Shown piece after piece: positions 1 to 6,123 of a stretch of DNA of 12,311 bases (positions within the stretch are counted from its first letter, which is position 1; every line of letters starts with the position of its first letter). The stretch is from Planctomycetota bacterium (GTDB taxonomy: Bacteria > Planctomycetota > Phycisphaerae > Sedimentisphaerales > Anaerobacaceae). The position numbers and the translations under genes are program-made. The stretch is taken from NCBI GenBank assembly GCA_026386835.1, contig JAPLMV010000187.1:1-12311 (forward strand), in the 5' to 3' direction. The notes under the pieces are model-generated. The model did not search any database and was not told the origin of the DNA. It saw nothing but the letters and a program-made list of their open reading frames with translations.

Positions 1-126
1 AATTATTTCACTGATGAAATTAAAGAGAAGATAGAAGAATTTGTTTTGGTGACGAAAGAGGATTATCTTGAAATCCTGCGGAAAAACGGTTTTTACTCTC
101 AAACAGTGCAGAAGCATTTATTTTAA
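1..126 (+). CDS. 3' end of an unidentified gene (partial)
   Basis: Frame 1 is open from the first base to a TAA at 124-126, giving 41 C-terminal residues. The piece is rich in charged residues, with a lysine/glutamate helix-like stretch (EIKEKIEEF) followed by TKEDYLEILRKNGFYSQTVQKHLF. Composition and the absence of internal stops fit the end of a real protein. I do not recognise the family and there is too little for a domain call. It converges on the HAD phosphatase gene, with 67 bp between the two stop codons. That gap contains a hairpin and a dispersed repeat copy. Confidence 0.6.
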   Translation, partial: NYFTDEIKEKIEEFVLVTKEDYLEILRKNGFYSQTVQKHLF

Positions 127-127
127 A

Positions 128-151
128 AGGCGGGATAGAAGAAAACCGCCT
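128..151. terminator. Possible hairpin between convergent genes
   Basis: AGGCGG (128-133) and CCGCCT (146-151) form a perfect 6-bp GC-rich stem with a 12-nt purine-rich loop. It starts 2 nt after the stop of the upstream gene. No T-tract follows on the + strand, so it is at best a weak intrinsic terminator. The right arm is also the start of a dispersed repeat copy, so the pairing may be a by-product of that repeat. Confidence 0.3.
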
Positions 152-169
152 ACAAACGGCAGATGCATC
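146..169 (+). repeat. Dispersed 24-nt repeat, copy 1
   Basis: The element reads CCGCCTACAAACGGCAGATG followed by CATC. It matches the reverse complement of 5364-5387 at 21 of 24 positions, and all three differences are transitions. A 14-nt core (AAACGGCAGATGCA, 154-167) recurs exactly at 8807-8820. All copies lie outside genes. The family is unknown to me. Confidence 0.6.
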
Positions 170-193
170 CGTACAATAACGGAAAATGATGTC

Positions 194-877
194 TTAAAGT
201 TTAATCAGCAGGGCTGATAATTCGCTGATTCTGTGAATGACATAATCAGGTGCGTTATCCGGCTGGGAGGGAAATTCTGTGTGCAGTCCGCTGGGACGGA
301 TAATCTGAATTGTTTTCATGCCAAGTTTATTAGGAGCAATGAAATCTTTTTGTACGTTGTCGGCAACATATACGGTATTTTCCGCTTTTATATTTAAGTC
401 ATGCAGCAGCTTTTCGAATCCGGCTGGCGATGGTTTCCAGCAGTCTCGGCCGAGCATTTCAGTATAGATTATACACTTAAAATATTTTTCAATTCCAAGC
501 GAGCGGACTTTCAATTGTTGTGCAGGCAAAAAGCCATCGGTCAGCAGTGCCAGGATATATTTGCCGTTAAGTTGTTCGAGGATTTTGCCTGTATCGTCCG
601 GCAACGTTATTTTCGGATGGTGTTCTCGATAAACCTTTACCATATCCCCGATGAGTTTGTTGTCATACCGGATGCCGAGTTTATCAAAAGCTGCATTGAA
701 TACCCTTGTGCGGTCGCCATTGGTAAACTGCTGCCAAAATTCATCGAAGATATGTTCAGCGGCGGGGGCATCTGGTAATTTGGCTGCGAAATCTGCTGCG
801 GCTGCAAAACCGCTTTTGCAGTAGTTTATTTCGTCATAAAGCGTGTCATCTAAATCGAAAGCAACGGTCGTTATCAT
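194..877 (-). CDS. HAD-superfamily hydrolase (haloacid dehalogenase-like phosphatase)
   Basis: This is a predicted cytoplasmic HAD-superfamily phosphatase of subfamily I, 227 residues from the chosen start. Motif I is FDLDDTLYDE, with D8 as expected nucleophile and D10 as general acid/base. Motif II is the Thr of LLTDG, motif III the Lys of WKPSPAGFE, and motif IV the acidic YVADNVQKDF. The region between motifs I and II fits a helical C1 cap. The substrate cannot be read from sequence; 5'-nucleotides and sugar phosphates are usual for this group. The reading frame opens further up to an ATG at 913, but the HAD fold begins immediately after the ATG at 877. The 12 extra residues look like intergenic heptad-repeat DNA, so 877 is preferred. 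Neither start has a clear Shine-Dalgarno. A weak minus-strand promoter (AGGCAA at 951-956 and AGTATA at 926-931, read on the opposite strand, 19-nt spacer) could serve it. It is divergent from the UbiA gene. Confidence 0.88.
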   Translation of the reverse strand: MITTVAFDLDDTLYDEINYCKSGFAAAADFAAKLPDAPAAEHIFDEFWQQFTNGDRTRVFNAAFDKLGIRYDNKLIGDMVKVYREHHPKITLPDDTGKILEQLNGKYILALLTDGFLPAQQLKVRSLGIEKYFKCIIYTEMLGRDCWKPSPAGFEKLLHDLNIKAENTVYVADNVQKDFIAPNKLGMKTIQIIRPSGLHTEFPSQPDNAPDYVIHRISELSALLIKL

Positions 878-881
878 ATTA

Positions 882-940
882 GTCGTTAGTCGCGGCTCGA
901 CTGAGCTCGCCAAAGTCTGGTCGTTAGTATATAGTCAATT
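882..940. repeat. Degenerate tandem heptanucleotides (GTCRWTA-like)
   Basis: Contiguous 7-nt units are visible: GTCGTTA GTCGCGG (882-895), then GTCGTTA GTATATA GTCAATT (920-940). The same unit type recurs at 1006-1019, 2005-2020 and 10325-10338. The stretch lies in the divergent spacer upstream of the HAD gene. It resembles the short tandem heptanucleotide repeats known from some cyanobacteria in form, but not in unit sequence. Confidence 0.55.
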
Positions 941-948
941 AACAAAAG

Positions 949-964
949 ATAGGCAAAAGCCTAT
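949..964. other. Perfect hairpin in the divergent promoter region
   Basis: ATAGGC (949-954) and GCCTAT (959-964) pair perfectly around an AAAA loop. It lies midway between the divergent HAD and UbiA genes and overlaps the upstream edge of the proposed UbiA promoter. It could be an operator or a cruciform/hairpin element. No regulator can be assigned. Confidence 0.4.
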
Positions 965-990
965 ACATTATACGGCTGTTACGGTATAAT
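962..990 (+). promoter_or_regulatory. Putative sigma-70-type promoter of the UbiA gene
   Basis: A perfect -10 hexamer TATAAT lies at 985-990. The sequence TATACA at 962-967 matches 4 of 6 positions of the -35 consensus, with a 17-nt spacer. Transcription would start near 997, leaving a leader of roughly 90 nt before the ATG at 1086. That leader contains a heptad-repeat pair at 1006-1019. The spacing and perfect -10 make this the best promoter candidate in the window. Confidence 0.5.
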
Positions 991-1005
991 ACTACGCTTT
1001 ATAGA

Positions 1006-1019
1006 GTCGAATGTCGATT
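1006..1019. repeat. Heptanucleotide pair in the UbiA leader
   Basis: Two adjacent 7-nt units, GTCGAAT GTCGATT, sit in the predicted untranslated leader of the UbiA gene. They belong to the same degenerate GTCRWTA family as the units at 882-940. Confidence 0.45.
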
Positions 1020-1085
1020 AAAAATAGAAGATCCGCTTATGGCAGACTCGAAATTTAAAAATCAGAAATTGACTGGAGATTAGGT

Positions 1086-2000
1086 ATGAAAATTCTTGAG
1101 ATAATGCGGCCGACCCACTGGACCAAGAATTTATTTGTTTTTGCAGCCATTTTGTTCGGGCGAAAACTCATCGGCTCTTCCAGCGAGGTATTCCTGGTAC
1201 TGGCAAGTGCGTTTGGGGGCTTTGTGTGTTTTTCTCTTGCGTCGTCGGCCATTTATATATTCAACGACATAATGGACCGCAAAACCGACCTGCTGCATCC
1301 TGAAAAAAGTAAAAGACCGATTGCAGCAGGGGCTGTCCCCGTAGTTTCGGCTGTGATTATGTCCATACTATGTGCAGCGGCGGCGATTGTCGGCAGTTTT
1401 ATGCTTGCCCGGTCATTTGCTGCAATTATTCTGATTTACATTGCGATGATGGTTCTCTATTCGCTGCTGTTGAAAAGAATGATGATACTTGACTGCGTAG
1501 TGATATCTATCGGCTTTTGTCTGCGCGCTGTTGCAGGGGCAATTGTCGTCGGAGTGTTTATCTCACAGTGGCTTATTATCTGCACGTTTGCATTGTGCCT
1601 GTTCCTGGCTTTCGGCAAACGTCGAAGCGAAATAGCGCAATTGAACGAAAACAGCGAGTCTTTCCGCAGTACACTGGCAGGCTATACGCCGGAACTTCTG
1701 GCGCACATGCTCGATGTTACAAGCGGGCTGGCGATTGTCTGCTTCCTGCTTTATACGATGGACAGCAGAACGCTTCGGGTTTTCGGCACAAACAATCTGG
1801 TCTATACGACCCCGCTTGTTTTGTACTGCATCTTTCGTTTTAGTGCACTTGTGCAGAGGGGCAGGTGCTCCGGGCCGGTACAGTTTATTTTGAAAGATTT
1901 GCCGTTTCAGATTGGTTTTTTGCTCTGGGTTTTGGCATGTGCCGCAATTATTTACGGCAATAAACTTGAAATGAGTCTGGGAGGCATTTGGGCTTACTAA
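1086..2000 (+). CDS. UbiA-family polyprenyl-phosphate phosphoribosyltransferase-like protein
   Basis: This is an integral membrane prenyltransferase-fold protein of 304 residues, normal for the family. It begins with RPTHWTKN (8-15). The first Asp-rich motif is NDIMDRKTD (N60, D61, D64, D68), followed by HPEKSKRPIAAG. The second conserved region runs LLKRMMILD (D136) to SQWLIICTFALCLFLAFGKRRSE. This pattern resembles the decaprenyl-phosphate phosphoribosyltransferase branch (the mycobacterial Rv3806c type, which transfers phosphoribose from PRPP to a polyprenyl phosphate) rather than quinone or heme UbiA enzymes. About eight or nine hydrophobic segments are visible. The start is supported by GGAG at 1075-1078, 7 nt before the ATG. 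It is followed after 38 bp by a pseudouridine synthase on the same strand. In this neighbourhood it may provide a lipid-linked ribose or arabinose-type precursor; that link is inference, and the exact acceptor is unknown. Confidence 0.85.
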   Translation: MKILEIMRPTHWTKNLFVFAAILFGRKLIGSSSEVFLVLASAFGGFVCFSLASSAIYIFNDIMDRKTDLLHPEKSKRPIAAGAVPVVSAVIMSILCAAAAIVGSFMLARSFAAIILIYIAMMVLYSLLLKRMMILDCVVISIGFCLRAVAGAIVVGVFISQWLIICTFALCLFLAFGKRRSEIAQLNENSESFRSTLAGYTPELLAHMLDVTSGLAIVCFLLYTMDSRTLRVFGTNNLVYTTPLVLYCIFRFSALVQRGRCSGPVQFILKDLPFQIGFLLWVLACAAIIYGNKLEMSLGGIWAY

Positions 2001-2004
2001 AATG

Positions 2005-2020
2005 GTCAATAGTCGATAGT
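2005..2020. repeat. Heptanucleotide pair between UbiA and pseudouridine synthase genes
   Basis: Units GTCAATA GTCGATA plus GT lie just after the UbiA stop codon. The 13-nt string AATAGTCGATAGT inside it recurs exactly at 10321-10333, at another gene end. Confidence 0.5.
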
Positions 2021-2038
2021 ATTTGGTGGATAACATTA

Positions 2039-2776
2039 ATGACGAAACAAAGATTGCAGAAAATTTTAGCATCGGCTGGTATTGACTCTCGCCGAAAATG
2101 CGAAGAGCTGATATTGCAGGGCGTGGTCCGCGTAAACGGCAGGGTGGTAGATACGCTGCCGGTTTTTGCCGACGCTGAAGAGGACACGATAACGGTCAAC
2201 GGCAGGCAGGTTCGTTCAGTTCGCAAGGTTTATTTCCTTTTAAATAAGCCCAAAGGAGTGATTTGCACGAATTTTGACCCGCAGGGCAGAACAAAAGCTA
2301 TCGACCTGATTCCCGCCAGCGAGCGGATTTTTTGCGTAGGTCGGCTTGATATCGACACGGCGGGGCTGATTATCCTCACAAACGACAGCGAACTTGCAAA
2401 CAGATTAACACATCCACGATACGAATTGCCTAAGACATATATAGCAGTCATCAAAGGTCCAATCGATAGTGCCGCTGCCGAGAAATTAAAGAAGGGCGTC
2501 TGGTTTGCCGAGGGCAAAACAAGCAGCGAATCAGTAAGGATATTAAGGAGCGGCGTCAAAGAATCTTTGATTGAGATAATTATTCGACAGGGACTTAGCC
2601 GCCAGATATCACGGATGCTTGCCAAAGTGGGACTGTCGTTTAAGTCGCTTAAACGAACACAAATCGGCAAACTCGACGACAAGGGCGTCGGAATTGGAAA
2701 ATTCAGAACGCTGACCAAATCTGAAATTGCGTACTTAAATAAGGTTACCGCCAGCCGGCAAAAATTAGACAAATGA
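2039..2776 (+). CDS. RNA pseudouridine synthase, RsuA/RluB family
   Basis: This is a predicted cytoplasmic rRNA pseudouridine synthase of 245 residues. An N-terminal S4 RNA-binding domain (about residues 3-60) carries the typical RLQKILASAGIDSRRKCEELI opening. The catalytic region contains GRLDIDTAGLIILTND, with D104 as the expected catalytic aspartate. The C-terminal signature is RQGLSRQISRMLAKVG, then LKRTQIG. The family isomerises a uridine in 16S or 23S rRNA, and the motif set fits RluB/RluE/RluF/RsuA without telling which target. The ATG at 2039 is chosen over the frame opening at 1988 because the S4 domain starts directly after it and GGTGGA lies 8 nt upstream. The extra upstream codons run through the heptad repeat. 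It is probably co-transcribed with the UbiA gene, and its stop is only 17 bp from the convergent DUF5989-like gene. Confidence 0.92.
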   Translation: MTKQRLQKILASAGIDSRRKCEELILQGVVRVNGRVVDTLPVFADAEEDTITVNGRQVRSVRKVYFLLNKPKGVICTNFDPQGRTKAIDLIPASERIFCVGRLDIDTAGLIILTNDSELANRLTHPRYELPKTYIAVIKGPIDSAAAEKLKKGVWFAEGKTSSESVRILRSGVKESLIEIIIRQGLSRQISRMLAKVGLSFKSLKRTQIGKLDDKGVGIGKFRTLTKSEIAYLNKVTASRQKLDK

Positions 2777-2793
2777 GCAGCAACGGCCATTTC

Positions 2794-3003
2794 CTAAAAA
2801 AGCGGATAAATGAATGGTGCTGCCGCAGTACCGCCGAGAATCACCAAAAGACCCAGCAGGAATAGTACGATTAGTATTGGCAGCAGCCACCATTTTTTAT
2901 TGTGCCTGAGAAAAAACCAGAATTCAGCCACCAGCGAGGAACGCTGCTGCTGTGCAAGTTTATTAAATTCGTTGTTTCTATTTTGTTGAGTGTCGTTGGA
3001 CAT
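2794..3003 (-). CDS. DUF5989-like small membrane protein (SxtK-like)
   Basis: This is a 69-residue protein: a polar, Gln/Asn-rich N-terminus, a basic-aromatic stretch FWFFLRHNKKWWLLP (about 28-42), one transmembrane helix rich in Leu/Ile/Val, then GGTAAAPFIYPLF at the end. The pattern matches the DUF5989 family as I know it, found next to SxtJ-like proteins and carbamoyltransferases; the small sxtK gene of saxitoxin clusters occupies the same place. No catalytic residue is evident, so it may be a membrane anchor or assembly partner. GGAG lies 7 nt upstream of the ATG. It is the last gene of the minus-strand operon, 18 bp after the SxtJ-like gene. Confidence 0.85.
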   Translation of the reverse strand: MSNDTQQNRNNEFNKLAQQQRSSLVAEFWFFLRHNKKWWLLPILIVLFLLGLLVILGGTAAAPFIYPLF

Positions 3004-3021
3004 TTATTTTCTCCAATCCTG

Positions 3022-3441
3022 TCAAAACTGATGGAAATAGCGGTCGAGGCGGTCGGGCGGATGGCGCTTAATCCAGTAAGTATCCGTATCCTGTTCGAAC
3101 CGGCGATTAAGCGGGTCGCGGCCTGCCAGTCGGAACGCAAGTGCTATCGGTGTGATGAGCAGAAAATAAAACAAAGCCAGTACAATAAAGCTGACCGCAT
3201 AACCGATAGGCGCCGCAGCCAGCGTCATGCCCAGATAAATAAGACGGGTTACTTTTGGCGAAATTAGACTTATAATAAAAATAACCGCGCCGGCGGCAAA
3301 AATAATCAAAGCCCATTTAACAGCAATGCCTTTAATTATATAAAGCAGCAAAGATACGATGGCCAGTGCCGCCACGGCGATTTTTCCAAAATCGCTGAGC
3401 TCCTTTTGATTTGGGTTCCAGTTTATTTTTATAAGTGACAT
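3022..3441 (-). CDS. SxtJ-like membrane protein
   Basis: This protein has 139 residues and at least three hydrophobic segments: about 19-37, 39-60, and a long stretch at 72-105 that may be a hairpin. It has a soluble basic C-terminus with GRDPLNRRFEQDTDTYW. Length, topology and this ending fit the SxtJ family, named from saxitoxin clusters and commonly adjacent to NodU/CmcH-type carbamoyltransferases. Its biochemical role is not established; it probably holds the carbamoyltransferase or its substrate at the membrane (inference). AAGGA lies 7 nt upstream of the ATG. It lies 17 bp after the carbamoyltransferase stop and 18 bp before the DUF5989-like gene, so the three are almost certainly one transcript. 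Confidence 0.85.
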   Translation of the reverse strand: MSLIKINWNPNQKELSDFGKIAVAALAIVSLLLYIIKGIAVKWALIIFAAGAVIFIISLISPKVTRLIYLGMTLAAAPIGYAVSFIVLALFYFLLITPIALAFRLAGRDPLNRRFEQDTDTYWIKRHPPDRLDRYFHQF

Positions 3442-3458
3442 CAGATTTTCCTTTTAAA

Positions 3459-5291
3459 TTAATCCAGCTGGAATTTTGCCTTGTACCGGTCTATTTCACC
3501 CTGTGCCGTCTGCGGTTGTTCTTCCTTGTAGAGCACCTGGTTTTCCATAACAAGAACATCCATATTCGTTGCCATAAAACATCGGTATGCATGTTCGGGC
3601 GTGCAGACAATCGGCTCGCCGCGTATATTGAAACTTGTATTGATGATGACCGGGCAGCCGGTCTTTTCCTTGAATTTTGTCAGCAATTGATGCATCTTCG
3701 GATGTCGCCGTTTATCTATAGTCTGAATCCTGGCGGAATAATCCACATGCGTTATGGCAGGTACGACACTTCGCCTGACCTTTAATTTATCCAGGCCTTT
3801 TAATGCCGCAGGCGGCGTATTTACAGCCAGACGCTTGTCATCACGCAAAGCAGCGACCAGCAGCATATACGGGCTGTCCTCTTCTGGCCGCATCTGGAAA
3901 TATTTATCAACATCCTCCCGCAGCACACAGGGGGCAAATGGACGGAACGACTCGCGGAATTTGATTTTGAGGTTCATTACCGTCTGCATTTTTTCGCTGC
4001 GGGCATCGCCGATGATGCTGCGATTACCCAGCGCCCGCGGTCCAAATTCCGTGCGTCCCTGAAACCAGCCGACAACCTTTTCCTCGCTGATTAAGTCCGC
4101 CACATTGTCGAACAGCATGCTGTCTTCAAGCGTGTGATATTTGGCTCCGATGGAATCAAGGTAAGTGCATATCTGCTGGTTATTGTAGGAAGGCCCCAGC
4201 AGCGATGCGTGCTGTTTGTCGGTGCCGTCTGTCTTGCGTTCATTGCCGAGCAGTTGATACCACACAAATAAAGCTGCACCAAGTGCACCGCCCGCATCAC
4301 CTGCTGCCGGCTGAATCCAGATATTATCGAAAGGTCCTTCACGCAATATTTTACCGTTGCCGACGCAGTTAAGTGCAACACCGCCTGCCAGTACAAGATT
4401 TTTCATTCCGGTCTGACGATACACATACCTTGCGGCGTTGAGCATCGCCTCTTCGGCAACCATCTGAATGGATGCGGCAATATCCATTTCTCGTTGCGTC
4501 AAGGGAGCTTCCGGCCTGCGGGCAGGGCCGCCAAAAAGCTGTTCAAACTTCTTATTGACCATCACCGTCTTATGGCAATAAGGAAAATAGGACATATCTA
4601 AGCGAAACGAGCCGTCGTCCTTGAGGTCGATTAGTTTTTCCTTTATCAGGTCATAATATCTCGGCTCACCGTACGGCGCAAGACCCATCAGCTTGTACTC
4701 GCCGGAATTTACCTTAAAGCCGGCAAAATATGTAAAAGCCGAGTAAAGCAGACCAAGCGAATGAGGGAAATGTATCACGTGGGTAAGTTCAATTTTATTG
4801 CCTTTGCCGGTACCGAAGCTGGCAGTATCCCATTCGCCTACGCCGTCAAGAGTTAATATCGCTGCCTGTTCGAACGGCGAGGGAAAAAATGCGCTTGCGG
4901 CGTGCGATTCGTGGTGTTCGGTAAAAACATAGCGGCCTTTATATTTATGCCCGAGTGCTTTATCCATTTCACGTGGCAAATGCAGTTTCTGCCTTAGCCA
5001 CAGGGGGATGCTAATCAGAAATTGGCCAAAACCAAGCGGCGCAAAGCCCAGGTAGGTTTCGAGAAGCCGTTCGAATTTAAGCAGCGGCTTCTCATAAAAG
5101 ACCACATAATCAAGCTGTTCAGCGGTGATGCCGCCTTCCTGCAGACAATAAGTTACCGCGTTTTGGGGAAAATCGTAGTCGTGCTTCTTGCGAGTGAAAC
5201 GCTCCTCCTGAGCGGCGGCGATAATTTCACCGTCACGAACAAGGGCAGCGGCACTGTCATGATAGAAAGCTGAAATTCCTAAAATATTCAT
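3459..5291 (-). CDS. Carbamoyltransferase, NodU/CmcH/SxtI family
   Basis: This is a complete 610-residue O-carbamoyltransferase, close to the family's usual length. The N-terminal Kae1-like domain starts ILGISAFYHDSAAALV (H11) and contains EHHESHAASAFF (H126 and H130, the metal/carbamoyl-adenylate site), LTLDGVGEW (D149), KVNSGEYKLMGLAPYG (194-208) and GGVALNC with GDAGGALGAA (303-340). The C-terminal YrdC-like domain carries VVGWFQGRTEFGPRALGNRSI (407-427) and NTSFNIRGEPIV (551-562). The family uses carbamoyl phosphate and ATP to make a carbamoyl-adenylate and carbamoylate a hydroxyl of a sugar or small molecule. No key residue is missing. The acceptor is unknown. The Met at 5291 is followed directly by the conserved ILGISAFYHD, so the start is firm, although no Shine-Dalgarno is seen. 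It leads an operon with the SxtJ-like and DUF5989-like genes. Confidence 0.95.
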   Translation of the reverse strand: MNILGISAFYHDSAAALVRDGEIIAAAQEERFTRKKHDYDFPQNAVTYCLQEGGITAEQLDYVVFYEKPLLKFERLLETYLGFAPLGFGQFLISIPLWLRQKLHLPREMDKALGHKYKGRYVFTEHHESHAASAFFPSPFEQAAILTLDGVGEWDTASFGTGKGNKIELTHVIHFPHSLGLLYSAFTYFAGFKVNSGEYKLMGLAPYGEPRYYDLIKEKLIDLKDDGSFRLDMSYFPYCHKTVMVNKKFEQLFGGPARRPEAPLTQREMDIAASIQMVAEEAMLNAARYVYRQTGMKNLVLAGGVALNCVGNGKILREGPFDNIWIQPAAGDAGGALGAALFVWYQLLGNERKTDGTDKQHASLLGPSYNNQQICTYLDSIGAKYHTLEDSMLFDNVADLISEEKVVGWFQGRTEFGPRALGNRSIIGDARSEKMQTVMNLKIKFRESFRPFAPCVLREDVDKYFQMRPEEDSPYMLLVAALRDDKRLAVNTPPAALKGLDKLKVRRSVVPAITHVDYSARIQTIDKRRHPKMHQLLTKFKEKTGCPVIINTSFNIRGEPIVCTPEHAYRCFMATNMDVLVMENQVLYKEEQPQTAQGEIDRYKAKFQLD

Positions 5292-5305
5292 AAATCAGAA
5301 CAGGA

Positions 5306-5334
5306 ATTATATGCTGAAATTGAGGGTTAGCACA
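5306..5334 (-). promoter_or_regulatory. Possible promoter of the carbamoyltransferase operon
   Basis: Read on the minus strand, TATAAT is at 5311-5306. About 18 nt upstream is TTGTGC (near 5335-5330), matching only half of the -35 consensus. The -10 lies 14 nt from the start codon, implying an almost leaderless transcript, which would agree with the missing Shine-Dalgarno. A perfect palindrome at 5340-5360 sits just upstream of the -35 region. The weak -35 keeps confidence low. Confidence 0.3.
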
Positions 5335-5339
5335 ACTTG

Positions 5340-5360
5340 AAATTTGAAGTTTTCAAATTT
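5340..5360. promoter_or_regulatory. Perfect 9-bp inverted repeat upstream of the carbamoyltransferase
   Basis: AAATTTGAA (5340-5348) and TTCAAATTT (5352-5360) are perfect inverted arms around GTT. The element lies about 50-70 bp upstream of the carbamoyltransferase start codon, just above the candidate -35. Position and symmetry fit an operator for a dimeric regulator. As an AT-rich hairpin it would be weak as a terminator. No regulator is identified. Confidence 0.45.
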
Positions 5361-5363
5361 ACA

Positions 5364-5387
5364 GGTGCACCTGCCATTTGTAGGCGG
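5364..5387 (-). repeat. Dispersed 24-nt repeat, copy 2 (inverted)
   Basis: The reverse complement begins CCGCCTACAAATGGCAGGTG. It matches copy 1 (146-169) at 21 of 24 positions, all differences being transitions, and both are preceded by an A-rich GAAAA stretch. It lies between the carbamoyltransferase promoter region and the end of the 79-residue gene. Confidence 0.6.
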
Positions 5388-5423
5388 ATTTTTCACGCTG
5401 CAAAGGGTTTTTTGCTGTCATTG

Positions 5424-5445
5424 ACTTAAAAATCGCGTTTTAAGT
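5424..5445. terminator. Perfect 8-bp hairpin after the 79-residue gene
   Basis: ACTTAAAA (5424-5431) and TTTTAAGT (5438-5445) pair perfectly around ATCGCG. It lies 19 bp beyond the stop of the minus-strand gene at 5464. The A/T runs in the stem resemble a bidirectional intrinsic terminator, but no separate T-tract follows on either strand. It could instead be a protein-binding palindrome. Confidence 0.35.
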
Positions 5446-5463
5446 GTTGAATTAGACACTCTA

Positions 5464-5703
5464 TTACATTGCTTGGAAGCCAAGTTCTGTTAGGAAAAAC
5501 TTGTTATCTTGCTCTCTAACCATACCTTTCTTGATAAGGCTTTCGAAGCCAGACTTCAAATCTTCCGCTCTGAAGCTACTACTATTAGACAATGCTGCCT
5601 GAAAAACACCCCAAAGAAGCATCTCACCGGCGCGTACGGCCTTTTTGCTATAAATGTCTAAGATAAAACGTTCACTTTCCTCAACTGTAGGATGTTGTGC
5701 CAT
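5464..5703 (-). CDS. Small winged-helix-like hypothetical protein
   Basis: This is a 79-residue soluble protein that I do not recognise as a named family. The C-terminal half (GFESLIKKGMVREQDNKFFLTELGFQAM) has the shape of a winged-helix end: a recognition-type helix, the 'KKGMV' turn, a short beta wing and 'LTELG', as seen in MarR/PadR-like small regulators. The N-terminal half is helical (VEESERFILDIYSKKAVRAGEMLLWGVFQAAL). A GAAAGG Shine-Dalgarno lies 8 nt before the ATG at 5703. It is the first of the accessory minus-strand genes beside the carbamoyltransferase operon and could be a local regulator, but that is inference from fold appearance only. Confidence 0.6.
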   Translation of the reverse strand: MAQHPTVEESERFILDIYSKKAVRAGEMLLWGVFQAALSNSSSFRAEDLKSGFESLIKKGMVREQDNKFFLTELGFQAM

Positions 5704-5918
5704 AACATTAACCTTTCATAAATTTGTTTGGGCTGGATAACAAGTTGTTCACCCTGTAGTGTTGGGGCAATCACCAACAATGGTAATCAATCCCAAATCC
5801 TCATACTCCTTAAGTCGCTTGTGGCTCCGCTCAGCGAAGCATCTGGCACGGAGAAAATCAGCACAGCTTACACCAAATACAAGGACAAAAATGGTCTTGT
5901 ATTTGGGTAGGGGTATAA
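5704..5918. other. Spacer with several inverted repeats, no clear gene
   Basis: No convincing gene is present. Inverted repeats include AACAA-G-TTGTT near 5739-5749, TGTTGG...CCAACA near 5760-5780, an imperfect GCTCCGCT/AGCGAAGC near 5824-5840, and the strong hairpin at 5873-5906. A minus-strand frame from 5918 to a TGA at 5749 is open for about 56 codons, with protein-like composition towards its end (HKRLKEYEDLGLITIVGDCP). It has no Met start and no Shine-Dalgarno. It may be the debris of a gene or part of a structured repeat. Confidence 0.4.
5873..5906 (-). terminator. Strong 11-bp hairpin after the zinc-ribbon gene
   Basis: CCAAATACAAG (5873-5883) and CTTGTATTTGG (5896-5906) are a perfect 11-bp inverted repeat with a 12-nt loop in which a few more bases can pair. 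On the minus strand it lies 12 bp beyond the stop of the zinc-ribbon-like gene. That is the position expected of a terminator or 3' stabiliser, but a uridine run is missing. Confidence 0.45.
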
Positions 5919-6089
5919 CTAATTAAAAGATTTCACCGTATAAGAACCGCAATAAGGGCAGATATTGGCTGCTTTTGTTTTTGGGTAATGTCCTTTGCCT
6001 TGACTAGCACATTGCCCACACCAGATTTGCTTACATTTGTCACATTGTTTCATATATCCGGTAGTATTGCACACCTGACACGTTGCCAT
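5919..6089 (-). CDS. Small eight-cysteine zinc-ribbon-like protein
   Basis: This 56-residue protein has four CxxC knuckles: C4/C7, C16/C19, C24/C27 and C44/C47. The order is CQVC-CDKC-CGQC-CPYC, enough for two zinc sites in a treble-clef, RING-like or double zinc-ribbon arrangement. The middle contains GKGHYPKTKAANICPYCGS. It is probably cytoplasmic; its partner (nucleic acid or protein) cannot be inferred. The frame opens upstream to 6137, but the ATG at 6089 has AAGG 7 nt upstream and starts the cysteine-rich domain, whereas upstream starts lack a Shine-Dalgarno and run through a hairpin. It lies between the winged-helix-like gene and the lipoprotein gene, all on the minus strand. No named family is recognised with certainty. 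Confidence 0.7.
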   Translation of the reverse strand: MATCQVCNTTGYMKQCDKCKQIWCGQCASQGKGHYPKTKAANICPYCGSYTVKSFN

Positions 6090-6123
6090 AGGGCCACCTT
6101 TCAATTGATTTCCCATATTAAAC

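Noticed and set aside
878..913. HAD gene start at the upstream ATG (913)
   Set aside because: The added residues come from heptad-repeat intergenic DNA and precede the conserved N-terminal strand of the HAD fold.
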